64,000 bases of DNA from Oxalobacter sp. (GTDB lineage: Bacteria; Pseudomonadota; Gammaproteobacteria; Burkholderiales; Burkholderiaceae_D). The notes beneath the pieces were generated by a model, which did not search any database, was not told the origin of the DNA, and worked only from the letters and a program-made list of their open reading frames with translations. The position numbers were made by a program, and so were the translations under genes. Of the stretch, positions 48,849 through 59,024 are shown one piece after another. The stretch covers positions 1 through 64,000 of the forward strand of contig JAEEYE010000006.1 of assembly GCA_016291665.1 (NCBI GenBank). The letters are read 5' to 3'. The first letter of the stretch is position 1; every line of letters begins with the position of its first letter.

Positions 48849-49502
48849 ATGGCAAAGAATAAATTCAACAAAAGCTGGATGAGAAACCATCTGGACGACC
48901 CATATGTCCGTCTTGCTCAGAAAGAGGGATATCGGGCACGGGCCGCCTATAAATTAAAAGAAATCGACGAGGATGCCCACTTGATTAAGCCAGGTCAGGT
49001 TATCGTTGACTTAGGCTGTGCGCCAGGCAGTTGGTCCCAGTATGTGGCACGCAAATTAAAGAAAGGCACCGGCGATGATCTAAATGGCACCGTTGTCGGG
49101 TTGGATCTCCTGCCAATGGAACCAGTCCCAGGTGTTCATTTCTTCCAAGGTGACTTCCGCGAAGAAGAAACGTTGCAAAAACTCGAAAATCTCCTGGAAG
49201 GCCGTGGCGTTGATCTGGTCTTGTCTGACATGGCACCAAACTTGACTGGTGTAGCGGTGACCGATGCGGCCCGCGTCGAATACCTGATGGAACTGGCCCT
49301 TGATTTTGCCCAGAACCATTTAAAACCTGGTGGTTCGCTTTTGGTGAAATGCTTTAATGGCAGCACGTACAACAGCATCCTCGCGGCGTTTCGCGATACC
49401 TTCCAGAGTGTCACTGTTAAAAAGCCCAAGGCAAGTCGTGACTATTCCGCTGAAGTTTTCTTGTTGGGACAGCGCTTAAAGGTACCTTCAGGTAAAGTCT
49501 AG
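48849..49502 (+). CDS. rlmE: 23S rRNA (uridine-2552-2'-O)-methyltransferase
   Basis: RlmE (FtsJ/RrmJ, 217 residues) methylates U2552 in the A-loop of 23S rRNA at a late 50S assembly step. The K-D-K-E tetrad is present: Lys in [12 protein letters not shown], Asp in [12 protein letters not shown], Lys in LLVKCFNG and Glu in SAEVFLLG. The SAM site is [13 protein letters not shown]. It precedes ftsH as in E. coli and Burkholderiales, here with a 170-bp gap. Confidence 0.97.
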   Translation: MAKNKFNKSWMRNHLDDPYVRLAQKEGYRARAAYKLKEIDEDAHLIKPGQVIVDLGCAPGSWSQYVARKLKKGTGDDLNGTVVGLDLLPMEPVPGVHFFQGDFREEETLQKLENLLEGRGVDLVLSDMAPNLTGVAVTDAARVEYLMELALDFAQNHLKPGGSLLVKCFNGSTYNSILAAFRDTFQSVTVKKPKASRDYSAEVFLLGQRLKVPSGKV

Positions 49503-49672
49503 CGTCAGGGCGTTGCCGGTAAATGGTTGAGAAAGCGCTTAAATCGTTGCATTTTTGTGCAATTTTGGACGGGGTTGCGCATGGCCTTATTCGAGAATTT
49601 TCAGCAGTTTTCAGGTAAAATGCAAGTTTATGTCTTAAATTGACGCACCTGCGTTCATGTCAAGGAGTATTT

Positions 49673-51532
49673 GTGAACAATATGTTTGTGAGGGTGGGCA
49701 TTTGGACCGCCATCATTATCGTCTTATTGACGACGTTCAAGCACTTTACTGACCGGAGTAATTCCGACAGTATTGAGCCAATCAACTATTCACAGTTCCT
49801 TGATGGCGTGAAGAATAAACGCATCAAGGAAGTGGTCATTGAAGACAGAACCATTACGGCTACTACATCCGAAGGCAAGCATGTCCGTACTGGGGTGACT
49901 TACCTTGACCGTGGTCTGGTTGGGGACTTGGTCGACAATGGCGTCCAGTTCGACGTCAAACCACCTGAAGAACCTTCTTTCTGGTCTCAGATTCTGATTT
50001 CCTGGTTCCCAATGATCCTGTTGGTTGGCGTCTGGATTTTCTTCATGCGCCAGATGCAAGGTGGTGGTAAGGGCGGTGCCTTCTCTTTTGGCAAGTCCAA
50101 AGCCCGTATGATTGACCAGAAGAACAATACCGTGACGTTCAGTGACGTTGCTGGGTGTGACGAAGCCAAGGAAGAAGTTGCGGAAGTTGTTGATTTCCTT
50201 CGTGATCCAGGCAAATTCCAAAAGCTGGGCGGTCGTATCCCTCGTGGTATGCTCTTGGTTGGCCCTCCGGGAACTGGTAAGACACTCTTAGCCCGTGCGA
50301 TTGCGGGTGAAGCGCAGGTGCCTTTCTTCTCCATTTCAGGCTCTGACTTCGTTGAAATGTTTGTGGGTGTCGGTGCATCGCGTGTCCGCGATATGTTTGA
50401 AAACGCGAAGAAACACAACCCTTGCATCGTGTTTATCGACGAAATCGACGCAGTCGGCCGTCATCGTGGTGCCGGTATGGGGGGCGGCAACGACGAACGT
50501 GAACAGACGTTGAACCAGCTGCTTGTTGAAATGGATGGTTTTGAACCGAACTCCAGTACGATTGTTGTGGCGGCAACCAACCGTGTTGACGTTTTGGATA
50601 AAGCACTGCTCCGTCCAGGCCGATTTGACCGCCAGGTTGTGGTGCCGTTGCCCGATGTGAAGGGACGTGAACAGATCCTGAATGTTCATATGCGCAAAGT
50701 GCCGGTTGCACCAGATGTCGACGCCAATGTGTTGGCACGCGGTACCCCGGGCTTTTCAGGGGCTGACTTGGCCAACTTGGTGAATGAGTCTGCACTTTTT
50801 GCAGCGAGGAAGAATAAACGCCTGGTTGAGATGCAGGACTTTGAAGACGCCAAAGATAAGCTCCTGATGGGGCCGGAACGTAAGTCCTTTGTGATGCGTG
50901 AAGAAGAACGCCGTAATACGGCATTCCACGAATCGGGGCATACTGTGGTAGCCAAGTTGCTGCCAACGGCTGATCCTGTCCACAAGGTCACCATCATGCC
51001 GCGTGGCCAGGCATTGGGCTTAACTTGGCAGTTGCCAGAGCATGATCAGGTCAATATGTATAAGACCAAGATGCTCGAAGATATCTCGATTCTCTTGGCT
51101 GGCCGTATTGCAGAAGAAATTTTTATGCACCAGATGTCAACCGGTGCATCGAACGACTTTGAACGTGCCACAAAACTCGCGCGTGCCATGGTCACACGCT
51201 TTGGGATGTCCGAAGAACTGGGTGTTATGGTTTACGATGATACTGAACAGGATATGTTTTTTGGTGGCCGTATGTCTTCTAAGACAGTTTCTGAAGCAAC
51301 GCAGCAGAAAGTGGATGCAGAAATCCGCCGTATCCTAGATGAACGTTATGCTGTTTCCAGACAGCTCTTGGAAGCAAACCGTGACAAGGTTGAAAGGATG
51401 GCAGAACTGTTGCTTGAACATGAAACCTTGGATGCGCATCAGATTGATGATGTCATGAATGGTGTTGCACCGGCTCCGGTTCCACCGGCTGCACCGACAG
51501 ACGGTCAGGCTGCACCAGCACCAGCGGTATGA
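49673..51532 (+). CDS. ftsH: ATP-dependent zinc metalloprotease FtsH
   Basis: FtsH is a hexameric inner-membrane AAA+ protease degrading misfolded membrane proteins, sigma-32 and LpxC in relatives. The 619-residue protein has two helices (about 8-22 and 108-124) around a periplasmic domain, Walker A GPPGTGKT (about 197), Walker [10 protein letters not shown] (about 253), the second region of homology, and the protease motif HESGH (about 419). The C-terminal tail is Pro/Ala-rich. The start is GTG at 49673, with AAGGAG 5 nt upstream. It ends in its own terminator. Confidence 0.97.
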   Translation: MNNMFVRVGIWTAIIIVLLTTFKHFTDRSNSDSIEPINYSQFLDGVKNKRIKEVVIEDRTITATTSEGKHVRTGVTYLDRGLVGDLVDNGVQFDVKPPEEPSFWSQILISWFPMILLVGVWIFFMRQMQGGGKGGAFSFGKSKARMIDQKNNTVTFSDVAGCDEAKEEVAEVVDFLRDPGKFQKLGGRIPRGMLLVGPPGTGKTLLARAIAGEAQVPFFSISGSDFVEMFVGVGASRVRDMFENAKKHNPCIVFIDEIDAVGRHRGAGMGGGNDEREQTLNQLLVEMDGFEPNSSTIVVAATNRVDVLDKALLRPGRFDRQVVVPLPDVKGREQILNVHMRKVPVAPDVDANVLARGTPGFSGADLANLVNESALFAARKNKRLVEMQDFEDAKDKLLMGPERKSFVMREEERRNTAFHESGHTVVAKLLPTADPVHKVTIMPRGQALGLTWQLPEHDQVNMYKTKMLEDISILLAGRIAEEIFMHQMSTGASNDFERATKLARAMVTRFGMSEELGVMVYDDTEQDMFFGGRMSSKTVSEATQQKVDAEIRRILDERYAVSRQLLEANRDKVERMAELLLEHETLDAHQIDDVMNGVAPAPVPPAAPTDGQAAPAPAV

Positions 51533-51550
51533 TCGATCAGTGAAAGGATG

Positions 51551-51585
51551 AAAGGGTAGGTCTTTAATTGGACCTGCCCTTTTTC
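51551..51585 (+). terminator. Terminator between ftsH and folP
   Basis: AAAGGGTAGGTC and GACCTGCCCTTT (one wobble) form a 12-bp stem around an 8-nt loop, followed by further T residues. It lies 14 nt before the folP start. Confidence 0.88.
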
Positions 51586-51598
51586 GTGGGAGTTCCAG

Positions 51599-52438
51599 AT
51601 GTCTTTTTTCCAGTGTGGACGCTACCGTTTTAATCTCGGGGAAGTGGTAAAGTGTCCTTTAGTGATGGGCATTTTGAATATCACTCCGGATTCGTTTTCT
51701 GATGGCGGGCGGTATTTGGAGTTGGGCGAAGCTATCCGTCATGCAGAGCAGATGATTGCCGAAGGGGTGGATATCATCGATATTGGGGGTGAATCGACTC
51801 GACCAGGCTCGTTGCCTGTGTCCGTTCAGGAAGAGATTGACCGTGTTGTGCCTGTTGTTGAAGCGCTGAAAGATTGCGGCAAGCCCTTATCCATTGATAC
51901 CAATAAGCCCCAAGTGATGCGTGCTGTTTTGGATGCCGGTGCAGATATGATTAATGATATCTGTGGTTTTGCAGTCCAAGGTGCAATGGAAACTGTAGCG
52001 GATTCAACATGTGGTTTGTGTATTATGCATATGCAGGGTAAACCACAGACTATGCAGGACAATCCCACCTATAAAGATGTTTTCAGTGAAGTCACGGCTT
52101 TTTTAAAGTATCAGGCAGACCAATTGATGGCAATGGGGGTTACGTCCGAGCGGATTACCATTGATCCGGGTTTTGGTTTTGGTAAATCGGATATTGATAA
52201 CATCACGCTCTTAAGGGGCATGAATAAAATGGCGCATACATTGGGTTTTCCTGTCTTAGCCGGTTTGTCCAGAAAAGGGATTATTGGCCGCATTACTGGA
52301 AAGCCTGTTGGAAAGCGTTTGGCAGGCAATTTAGCGATGGCGCTGACAGCGACCCAATATGGGGCGAAGATTTTGCGCGTCCATGACGTGGAAGAAACTG
52401 TCGATGCACTGAAAGTTTGGTGTGCAGTGCATGAATGA
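51599..52438 (+). CDS. folP: Dihydropteroate synthase
   Basis: FolP (279 residues) condenses p-aminobenzoate with dihydropterin pyrophosphate in folate synthesis and is the sulfonamide target. Signature segments are [67 protein letters not shown] and LRVHDVEET. The ATG has GGGAG upstream. It directly follows the ftsH terminator and is followed by glmM, whose start lies 13 bp after the folP stop. Confidence 0.97.
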   Translation: MSFFQCGRYRFNLGEVVKCPLVMGILNITPDSFSDGGRYLELGEAIRHAEQMIAEGVDIIDIGGESTRPGSLPVSVQEEIDRVVPVVEALKDCGKPLSIDTNKPQVMRAVLDAGADMINDICGFAVQGAMETVADSTCGLCIMHMQGKPQTMQDNPTYKDVFSEVTAFLKYQADQLMAMGVTSERITIDPGFGFGKSDIDNITLLRGMNKMAHTLGFPVLAGLSRKGIIGRITGKPVGKRLAGNLAMALTATQYGAKILRVHDVEETVDALKVWCAVHE

Positions 52439-52451
52439 AAAAGAGGGAAGC

Positions 52452-53798
52452 ATGAAAAGACGTTATTTTGGTACTGACGGTGTTCGTGGCCGTGTGGGTC
52501 AGATGCCGATTACGCCAGATTTTGTAATGCGCCTGGGGTATGCTGCAGGCAAAGTCTTAACGCGTACAAACAAGGCAGGCACTACCCCAGTTGTTTTGAT
52601 TGGCAAGGACACGCGTATTTCTGGTTATATGCTTGAAGCGGCTTTGCAAGCTGGCCTTTCCTCGGCAGGCGTTGATGTGATGCTTTCAGGTCCTGTACCT
52701 ACCCCCGCTGTTGCTTACTTGACGCGTGCGTTGCGCCTGTCAGCAGGTGTTGTGATTTCAGCTTCGCACAATCCCTACCATGACAATGGCATCAAGTTCT
52801 TTTCCGCATCTGGTAACAAACTGCCGGATGATTTGGAACTAGAAATGGAATCCTTGATTGATAAACCGATGGAATGTGCACCGTCTGAAAGCTTGGGGAA
52901 AGCTGGGCGCTTGGATGACGCGAGGGGACGTTATATCGAATTCTGTAAGAGTACCTTCCCGACTGACTATGACCTGCGAGGCTTAAAAATTGTTGTCGAC
53001 TGCGCCAATGGTGCAGGTTACAGCGTGGCGCCCTGTGTGTTCCATGAATTGGGCGCTGAAGTCGTGACTATCGGGACGGAGCCTGATGGTATGAACATCA
53101 ACCTGAATTGTGGCGCAACGGACCTGCGTGCGTTGTCCAAGGCAGTTGTTGAAAACCAAGCTGACTTGGGGATTGCTTTAGATGGTGATGCTGACAGGCT
53201 TATGATGGTTGATGCAACCGGTAAGGTTTATAACGGGGATCAGCTGCTCTACCTGATTGCGAAAGATCGGATGTCTTTCAGTGATGTGAAGGGCGTTGCA
53301 GGGACTTTGATGACCAATATGGCTGTTGAAGTGGCTTTTAAGGAACGCGAGATTGGCTTCGGCCGTGCGAAAGTAGGTGACCGGTATGTGCTTGAGATGC
53401 TCAAAGAAAAAGGTTGGCTCTTGGGAGGGGAAGGATCAGGTCATATCATTTGCTTGGATAAGCACACCACCGGTGATGGTATTATCTCTGCATTGCAGGT
53501 ATTAAGTGCCCTGCGCCGTCATAAGACGACATTGCCTGAATTTATCAGTGAGCTGATACTCTTTCCACAGACACTGGTCAATGTTCGTGTAACGTCAGGC
53601 TTTAATTGGCAGGAAAACGATGAGATCCGTGCTGAAAAAGAGCGCGTTGAACAGGAGCTCGGTGACAGAGGACGCGTTTTGATTCGTGCATCGGGAACAG
53701 AGCCGTTGATCCGTTTCATGGTCGAAGCACAGGATGGCAAGATGGCAGAGTCCTTTGCAAACCGTATTGCGGCAAAATGTCCACAGGCTGAGGCCTAA
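52452..53798 (+). CDS. glmM: Phosphoglucosamine mutase
   Basis: GlmM (448 residues) converts glucosamine-6-phosphate to glucosamine-1-phosphate, the route to UDP-GlcNAc for peptidoglycan and lipid A. The N-terminal [13 protein letters not shown], the phosphoserine loop [15 protein letters not shown], the Mg site DGDADR and the sugar loop GGEGSGHI are present, with the C-terminal [14 protein letters not shown] phosphate clamp. The ATG at 52452 has GAGGGAAG upstream; the frame open to 52422 overlaps folP and is not used. Cotranscribed with folP. Confidence 0.97.
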   Translation: MKRRYFGTDGVRGRVGQMPITPDFVMRLGYAAGKVLTRTNKAGTTPVVLIGKDTRISGYMLEAALQAGLSSAGVDVMLSGPVPTPAVAYLTRALRLSAGVVISASHNPYHDNGIKFFSASGNKLPDDLELEMESLIDKPMECAPSESLGKAGRLDDARGRYIEFCKSTFPTDYDLRGLKIVVDCANGAGYSVAPCVFHELGAEVVTIGTEPDGMNINLNCGATDLRALSKAVVENQADLGIALDGDADRLMMVDATGKVYNGDQLLYLIAKDRMSFSDVKGVAGTLMTNMAVEVAFKEREIGFGRAKVGDRYVLEMLKEKGWLLGGEGSGHIICLDKHTTGDGIISALQVLSALRRHKTTLPEFISELILFPQTLVNVRVTSGFNWQENDEIRAEKERVEQELGDRGRVLIRASGTEPLIRFMVEAQDGKMAESFANRIAAKCPQAEA

Positions 53799-53822
53799 AA
53801 GAGGATGTAGGTTGTAATTTGA

Positions 53823-53851
53823 TTGACAAGGTACGGCTTGTTATATAGAAT
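53823..53851 (+). promoter_or_regulatory. Sigma-70 promoter of tRNA-Pro
   Basis: A perfect TTGACA (53823-53828) is separated by 17 nt from TAGAAT (53846-53851), ending 9 nt before the tRNA. Confidence 0.8.
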
Positions 53852-53860
53852 CTAAACCTT

Positions 53861-53937
53861 CGGGGCGTAGCGCAGCCTGGTAGCGCAACTGCTTTGGGAG
53901 CAGTGGGTCGGATGTTCGAATCATCTCGCCCCGACCA
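53861..53937 (+). tRNA. tRNA-Pro (anticodon UGG)
   Basis: A complete 77-nt cloverleaf: acceptor stem CGGGGCG with CGCCCCG, D-arm, anticodon stem ACTGC/GCAGT with loop TTTGGGA (anticodon TGG), and T-arm with GATGTTCGAATCATC. The 3' CCA is encoded. Confidence 0.97.
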
Positions 53938-53942
53938 GTTTC

Positions 53943-53972
53943 AAAAGGTTGTCATTCTGACAACCTTTTTTC
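53943..53972. terminator. Terminator of tRNA-Pro
   Basis: AAAAGGTTGTC and GACAACCTTTT form an 11-bp perfect stem with a 5-nt loop and additional T residues. It also separates the convergent secreted-protein gene. Confidence 0.93.
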
Positions 53973-54014
53973 ATATCCAATGTCAAAATATCCTATACTG
54001 GTTTTTGCCTGTTT

Positions 54015-54641
54015 TCAGTCTGGTAGCGTGATGTTGGCATTCTTGACGGCCTTGTGCAATGCCGGCATCTGCTTCATCAGCCCGTCAATCATCCGTGCAT
54101 GTTCGGCTTCCTTGATCCTGTCATGGTAATGCGAGGGGTTGAGGTAGGTGGCTGAGAAGTAAGGCGATTGGCAGACCACCGTGCCGTATACCACGGTAAA
54201 TAATGCATAGACAGGGATATGGTGTACCTTGCCGTGCCACTCGCCCAAATCCTTGTCCAATGTATCGCCATCGTTAGGGATGGATAGGACGAACATCAGG
54301 GGAGGGTAGTCACCATCGCTGTCTTTCACCAGTGGGAAGTTGTAAAGCTTGGATGAATAGGGAACGAATGCGTTTTTTTCAGAGGTCTTGTCGTTTACCA
54401 TAAAGTACAACTTGCCGTCGCTGTGCCTTCTGATGAGGGAAACTGTCGTAGGTTCTTTGGTTGGGTTCGTTGTTGCGAGTAATTCGGCATGGGTGACTTT
54501 GACTTGCCCAGTCTGGTCTTGGTGTATGGCAAGAGGACGGGCATCCTCGGTGAAAAGCGAATCTGCGGCCAGTGCGGTGGGGATGATGGCTGTGCCCAGG
54601 AGCGCTGCTACTAAAAGCGATGTTAATTTTGTTTTGCTCAT
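54015..54641 (-). CDS. Secreted protein of unknown function
   Basis: A 208-residue protein with a clear signal peptide (KLTSLLVAALLGTAIIPTALA, cleaved before ADSLF). The mature protein of about 183 residues has no motif I recognise; it contains VSLIRRHSDGKLYFMVND, a single-Cys segment GTVVCQSPYFSATYL and a helical C-terminus EAEHARMIDGLMKQMPALHK. It probably functions in the periplasm. The start has a GGGAG site. It is the last gene of a three-gene minus-strand operon after an APC permease and a membrane-anchored methyltransferase (20 bp gap). Confidence 0.75.
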   Translation of the reverse strand: MSKTKLTSLLVAALLGTAIIPTALAADSLFTEDARPLAIHQDQTGQVKVTHAELLATTNPTKEPTTVSLIRRHSDGKLYFMVNDKTSEKNAFVPYSSKLYNFPLVKDSDGDYPPLMFVLSIPNDGDTLDKDLGEWHGKVHHIPVYALFTVVYGTVVCQSPYFSATYLNPSHYHDRIKEAEHARMIDGLMKQMPALHKAVKNANITLPD

Positions 54642-54661
54642 GGTTGTCTCCCTTTCTTTAT

Positions 54662-55291
54662 TTATGGCCGTTCAGGTAGCTGGATGGTTGCAGCTTTCTG
54701 TTTGATGTCTTCAGTAATCGTCCACATATAGACAGTTTTAGGTCCTACTTTTTCTATTTTTTCAGCCGGCCATTCAGGTCCCATATCGGATTCATTCGAG
54801 ACGACGCGTGTGCCGACCTTTAACTGTTTCCATAAGTAGGGGCGTAATTCGAGGTTAATCTGTTGTGGAAGATATAGGGCGACAACGGTTGCATCTGAAA
54901 AATCGACTTTGTAAAAATCGCCTACTTCAAATTTGACGAGGTGTTCAACTTTGGCTGTTTTTGCATTCGCATTAGCTTCTTCAATGCGTTTAGGGTTTAA
55001 GTCGATGCCGACGCCACGTGCTCCGTAAATCTGGGCGGCAGCAATCACAATACGACCGTCGCCACATCCTAAGTCATAGACGACATCGTTTTTGTTGACT
55101 TCAGCGGTCTTTAACATGCCCTTGACGGTTTCTGGCCATGTAGTGATGAAGCCGGCATCTAGTTTGGGACCGGTGACTTCATCAATGCCGTACATATTCC
55201 GACCAAAGAAGATGACCATCAGATGAACCAGGACGGCAATCCCGGCAATAATCAGGATGGTTTTCCATTTTCTTTTTTTCGTGGCTTCCAT
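54662..55291 (-). CDS. Membrane-anchored SAM-dependent methyltransferase
   Basis: A 209-residue class I methyltransferase preceded by one N-terminal hydrophobic helix (ILIIAGIAVLVHLMVIFFG), so it is tethered to the inner membrane. The SAM motif VVYDLGCGDGRIVIAAAQIYGARGVGIDLNP is clear, with LKVGTRVVSNESDMG further on. This resembles the short domain of lysine or small-molecule methyltransferases that act without extra target domains; the substrate is unknown. I chose ATG 55291; the longer frame to 55327 would overlap the permease gene. It lies 10 bp after the permease and 20 bp before a secreted protein. Confidence 0.78.
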   Translation of the reverse strand: MEATKKRKWKTILIIAGIAVLVHLMVIFFGRNMYGIDEVTGPKLDAGFITTWPETVKGMLKTAEVNKNDVVYDLGCGDGRIVIAAAQIYGARGVGIDLNPKRIEEANANAKTAKVEHLVKFEVGDFYKVDFSDATVVALYLPQQINLELRPYLWKQLKVGTRVVSNESDMGPEWPAEKIEKVGPKTVYMWTITEDIKQKAATIQLPERP

Positions 55292-55301
55292 GATGTGGCT
55301 T

Positions 55302-56720
55302 TTATGATTTACGGTTTCTGGCGTCAAGACGTTTGATTATCCATAGAAGTACCAGTCCAATCAAGAGGACGGCGACGCCAACCCAGGCTGCATTGATGCC
55401 ACCTAAGGACTGGTCATAGACGTACGAGAGACTCGACCAGAGCATATAGGCGCATGTCAAACAGAAAATCACTGGAATGATTGGGTAGAGCGGTACTTTA
55501 AAAGCCGTTTTTGGGCGTGGGTGTTTGCGTAGGATGAAAAGGGAAATACCTGCTAACAGGAAAAACAGCCAGAAAACCGGGGCGGTAAATTCGACCATTG
55601 AATTGAAACCACTGCCTGTCAGAAGGCCTAGCGCCGTCAGGGCAATGGATGCGATTCCTTGGATGACCAGTGCATTGACCGGCGTGTTGCGTTTACTGTT
55701 CCATACCCCTAGTTTAGATAAGGGTTTCCAGTCTTGTCCCATTGCGAAGCTTGAACGGGCACCGACGATAATCGTTGCATTGATTGATGTGAGTGACGAA
55801 AGGGCGACCATCAATGAGACGATTTTTTCTGTGGCATCACCCCAGACGAGTTGTACGGTGTCGGCAGCAATTGTTTTAGAGGAAGCCATGCCAGCGAGTC
55901 CTAAGCTTGACCAGTAAGCCCATGTCACCAAGAGGTAAAGGACTGTGATGGCAGAAATGGAAAGGATTAAGGCGCGTACCATGTTTTTGGCGCCGTTTTC
56001 CAGCTCTGCACTGATGTAAGCCGCTTCATTCCAGCCTCCAAATGTTAAGAGGACAAACACCATGGCCAAGCCAAAGCCAGACAAGGAGGAGGATGTGGTT
56101 GTATGGGGCTGGACAGTTGTTTCAGGCGTGCCGGTGTGCATGAGGTTGAAGTAAATGGCGCCACCGACAATCATGATGAGGCAGATGACTTGGATGGCGG
56201 TAAAGAGTGCTTGTGTCCGCATTCCAGTGTGGACGTTTTGGATGTTTAACCAAGTCAGAATGATGATAATGGCAACGGCGTAAATGAATGGCCCTAACTG
56301 GGAGCCAGCAGGGCTTAGTGGTAAGAGCCGTTCCATATAATCGCCAAATACGAAAGCCAATAAGGCAATGGAGCCCGTTGTAATGACGGAAATCCTGGCC
56401 CAGCCAAAAAGGAATGCAATGGATTTGCCGTATGCCCGCTCAATGAAATGATAGTCGCCGCCTGCGTGTGGGAAGGCAGTGGCGAGTTCCGCATAGCAAA
56501 GAGCACCGATGAGTGATACGCAGCCTCCGATAGCCCAAGCGACAAACATCGCTGAAGTGTCGCCTGTCATACCCGCAACGGCAGAAGGGGCCTTAAAGAT
56601 GCCCGAACCGATAACAAGACCGATGATTAAGACAATCGCTTCAAAGAGTCGAAGGGTGCGCCGTGGCGTACCTTGGTTGGTCGCGTCTTGTGTCTCAGGA
56701 TGGTCTGTTGCCGGTTTCAC
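55302..56720 (-). CDS. APC-family amino acid permease
   Basis: A 472-residue APC-superfamily transporter with about 12 helices, resembling the LAT/SteT amino-acid exchangers. The first helix holds IGLVIGSGIFKAPSAVAG (substrate-binding G-S/A-G motif), followed by GGCVSLIGALCYAELATAFPHAGGDYHFIERAYG. The start is uncertain: GTG at 56720 has no clear ribosome site but is the only sensible start, as the open frame to 56861 runs into the promoter and ribosome site of the divergent aldo-keto reductase. The transported amino acid is unknown. It leads an operon with the methyltransferase and secreted-protein genes. Confidence 0.85.
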   Translation of the reverse strand: MKPATDHPETQDATNQGTPRRTLRLFEAIVLIIGLVIGSGIFKAPSAVAGMTGDTSAMFVAWAIGGCVSLIGALCYAELATAFPHAGGDYHFIERAYGKSIAFLFGWARISVITTGSIALLAFVFGDYMERLLPLSPAGSQLGPFIYAVAIIIILTWLNIQNVHTGMRTQALFTAIQVICLIMIVGGAIYFNLMHTGTPETTVQPHTTTSSSLSGFGLAMVFVLLTFGGWNEAAYISAELENGAKNMVRALILSISAITVLYLLVTWAYWSSLGLAGMASSKTIAADTVQLVWGDATEKIVSLMVALSSLTSINATIIVGARSSFAMGQDWKPLSKLGVWNSKRNTPVNALVIQGIASIALTALGLLTGSGFNSMVEFTAPVFWLFFLLAGISLFILRKHPRPKTAFKVPLYPIIPVIFCLTCAYMLWSSLSYVYDQSLGGINAAWVGVAVLLIGLVLLWIIKRLDARNRKS

Positions 56721-56860
56721 AGTTTTACGGTTGGTTTGGTGCTGATAGACAGAGCTGTATTGTATACGACGGCTTGTTTTACCAACAGGAAATCCTGAAG
56801 ATGGTTTTGAGAAAATCCGGTGAGGCGGCCATAATGGGTAAGATTCAGAAAGGAGGAACA

Positions 56861-57733
56861 ATGTTCAATCAAAGTGTGACGTTGCCAAATGGCATTGCTA
56901 TGCCGGTTTTGGGATGGGGTACTTGGTTTATCAAGGACAGCCGGGTGGCTGAGGCTTTGCGTCAGGCGGTAGCTATTGGTTACCGGCATATTGATACGGC
57001 ACAGGGTTACCGTAATGAGCGCGGCGTGGGTGAAGGAGTACGTATTTGTGGTGTACCGCGTGATAAGCTTTTCATTACATCGAAGGTAGCGGCAGAACAC
57101 AAGTCATATGAGGCAGCTGCTGAGTCGATTGACCAAAGCCTTAAAACCATGGGGCTGGAATACCTTGACTTGATGCTGATCCACAGTCCCCAGCCTTGGG
57201 TCGATGTGAACCAGTCGGACAACCGTTACCTAGCTGAAAACCGCCAGGTTTGGAAAGCATTGGAAGATGCTTTGGTTGCCGGTAAGGTGCGCGCTATTGG
57301 GATTTCTAACTTCCTCGAGAGCGACATTGAAAACCTCCAGCAGACGGCGGCTGTCAAGCCGATGGTTAACCAGATTTTGTGCCATATCGGCAATACACCG
57401 ACTGATTTGATTATGTATTGCCAAAAGCACGGGATGGTGCTCGAGGCTTATTCTCCGATTGCACACGGTGAAGCACTAAAGAACCCGGCAACCGGTGAGA
57501 TGGCGCAGAAATATGGTGTGACCATTCCCCAGCTTTGTATCCGATATTGCCTTCAGCTGGGCATGGTTGTGCTTCCTAAGACCGAAAACCCAGACCATAT
57601 GCGCGAAAATACGATGATTGACTTTGTCATTTCGGATGCAGATATGGCCGTTCTGAAAACCATGGAACGCATCAAAGACTATGGGGAGCACAGTTACATC
57701 CCTGTTTTTGGCGGGAAGAAGCCGCGGACTTGA
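56861..57733 (+). CDS. Aldo/keto reductase
   Basis: A 290-residue NADPH-dependent aldo-keto reductase. The TIM-barrel signatures are YRHIDTAQGYRNERGVGEG (catalytic Asp and Tyr), ITSKVAAEH (Lys) and LIHSPQPW (His), GKVRAIGISNF, then the cofactor loop VVLPKTENPDHMRENT. It belongs to the 2,5-diketo-gluconate/general AKR group; substrate unknown. The ATG at 56861 has a strong AAAGGAGG site, which fixes the start. It is divergent from the permease operon and followed after 86 bp by the disrupted metallo-beta-lactamase gene. Confidence 0.93.
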   Translation: MFNQSVTLPNGIAMPVLGWGTWFIKDSRVAEALRQAVAIGYRHIDTAQGYRNERGVGEGVRICGVPRDKLFITSKVAAEHKSYEAAAESIDQSLKTMGLEYLDLMLIHSPQPWVDVNQSDNRYLAENRQVWKALEDALVAGKVRAIGISNFLESDIENLQQTAAVKPMVNQILCHIGNTPTDLIMYCQKHGMVLEAYSPIAHGEALKNPATGEMAQKYGVTIPQLCIRYCLQLGMVVLPKTENPDHMRENTMIDFVISDADMAVLKTMERIKDYGEHSYIPVFGGKKPRT

Positions 57734-57819
57734 TGCGAGTAGTTTTTTGAATCAGCTTTTGGACTTAAGATAGAGCAGTTGTGAGCCTTGTTGGTTATTG
57801 AAACGTAAGGAGGAAATGC

Positions 57820-58896
57820 ATGGCAGACTATAAGAAAGTGGCTTCAGGCTTGTTGGTATCCCTCTTGGGATTGTGTTTGATGGGGCAGGTACAGGCGGCA
57901 GGGAAAAAAGCACGGACACAGCATGTCGCCGCCAAGAATGTTCAGCAAACACAGCCGGAAACGGTTGTGCCAGAGGCCACTGAAGAAGAGCAAGGTCTCC
58001 AGGTGCCAGGACAGGTTAAGCAGCAGGTGCCGGGTTACTATCGGATGATGGTCGGTGGGTTTGAAGTAACTGCCTTGTTTGATGGTACGTTTGACTTCCA
58101 CCCGGAAAAATTGCGGAACATGGATCCTGCCCAGGTTAACAAGATCCTCATGCACCACTATGGGCAGAATGTCAAAATCCAGTCGCCTATCAATGCGTAC
58201 TTGATTCACACGGGGGATCATCTGGTGCTGATTGATACGGGGGCAGGCAAGCTCTTTGGCAAAACCCAACAGGGGCACATCATTGAGAACCTGAAAGCGG
58301 CGTGATACCAGCCAGAACAGGTCGATACCATCATTTTGACCCACCTGCACGGAGATCATACCGGAGGCCTAAGTATCGATGGTAAGAAGATTTTCCCGAA
58401 TGCAACGGTCTACATGAATCAACTGGATCATCAGCATTGGTTGTCAGAACAGACTGCAGCACAAGCGCCATTAGACCGCCAGATTTTCTTCAAACTGGCT
58501 CAGCAGTCGACCCGTCAGTATGTTGACAACGAACATTGGAAACCAATTGCAGCGGGTACCGAAATCGTTCCTGGGATTAAAGCCGTTGCAGCTTATGGCC
58601 ATACCCCTGGTCATACTGCCTTGGAAGTCGTCTCCAATGGAGCCAAACTGCTTGTTTGGGGGGATATTGTCCATAGCCATGCCGTGCAGTTTGCTCATCC
58701 AGAAGTGTCCATCGAATATGACTCGGATACTGAAATGGCGAAGACAACACGTTATGCATTCATGAAGCAGGTCGCTGCTACTCATGAACTGGTAGCAGGT
58801 ATGCACTTGCCATTCCCTGGCATTGGCCATGTTGTTCAGGCATCAGAAGGAACTTATATCTGGATTCCTGTTGAATACGAGCCGGTAGCTAAATAA
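57820..58896 (+). pseudogene. Metallo-beta-lactamase-fold hydrolase interrupted by in-frame TGA
   Basis: One reading frame encodes a 358-residue exported MBL-fold hydrolase split by a TGA at 58303-58305. The 5' part (161 residues) has a signal peptide (LLVSLLGLCLMGQVQA), NAYLIHTGDHLVLIDTGAGKLFG and ends at NLKAA. Translation past the stop continues YQPEQVDTIILTHLHGDHTGGL (the zinc-binding HxHxDH), then GHTPGHTALEV, WGDIVHSH and GMHLPFPGIGH. The family normally has Gly before YxPEQVD, so a single base change GGA to TGA explains the stop. Either it is a recent pseudogene, a sequencing error, or read-through. The ATG has AAGGAGG upstream. Confidence 0.88.
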
Positions 58897-59024
58897 ACTT
58901 TTTCCAACCTGGGGGGTACACAAGCCCCTCAGCGAGACTTTACCGCAAATAATGCTGTGGGCATAAAAGGTGTGTGCCTAAGCCGCGTGGGAGGATGTCA
59001 AGAATTACCGTTCATCCCGATCAG

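Noticed and set aside
49501..49672. Sigma-32 promoter upstream of ftsH
   Set aside because: GTTGAGAAA with TTGCATTT at suitable spacing matches only about half of the -10 consensus. A dyad TTGCA-N6-TGCAA is nearby but not informative, so no promoter is called.
58303..58330. Selenocysteine decoding of the in-frame TGA
   Set aside because: A GGTC lies 18-21 nt from the TGA, superficially as in fdhF, but I could form no convincing stem around it, and the position corresponds to a non-catalytic Gly in the family. A nonsense mutation or base-call error is simpler.
58909..58932. Terminator after the metallo-beta-lactamase gene
   Set aside because: CTGGGGGG/CCCCTCAG can pair (one wobble) but there is no T-run on the relevant side, so it is not called as a terminator.
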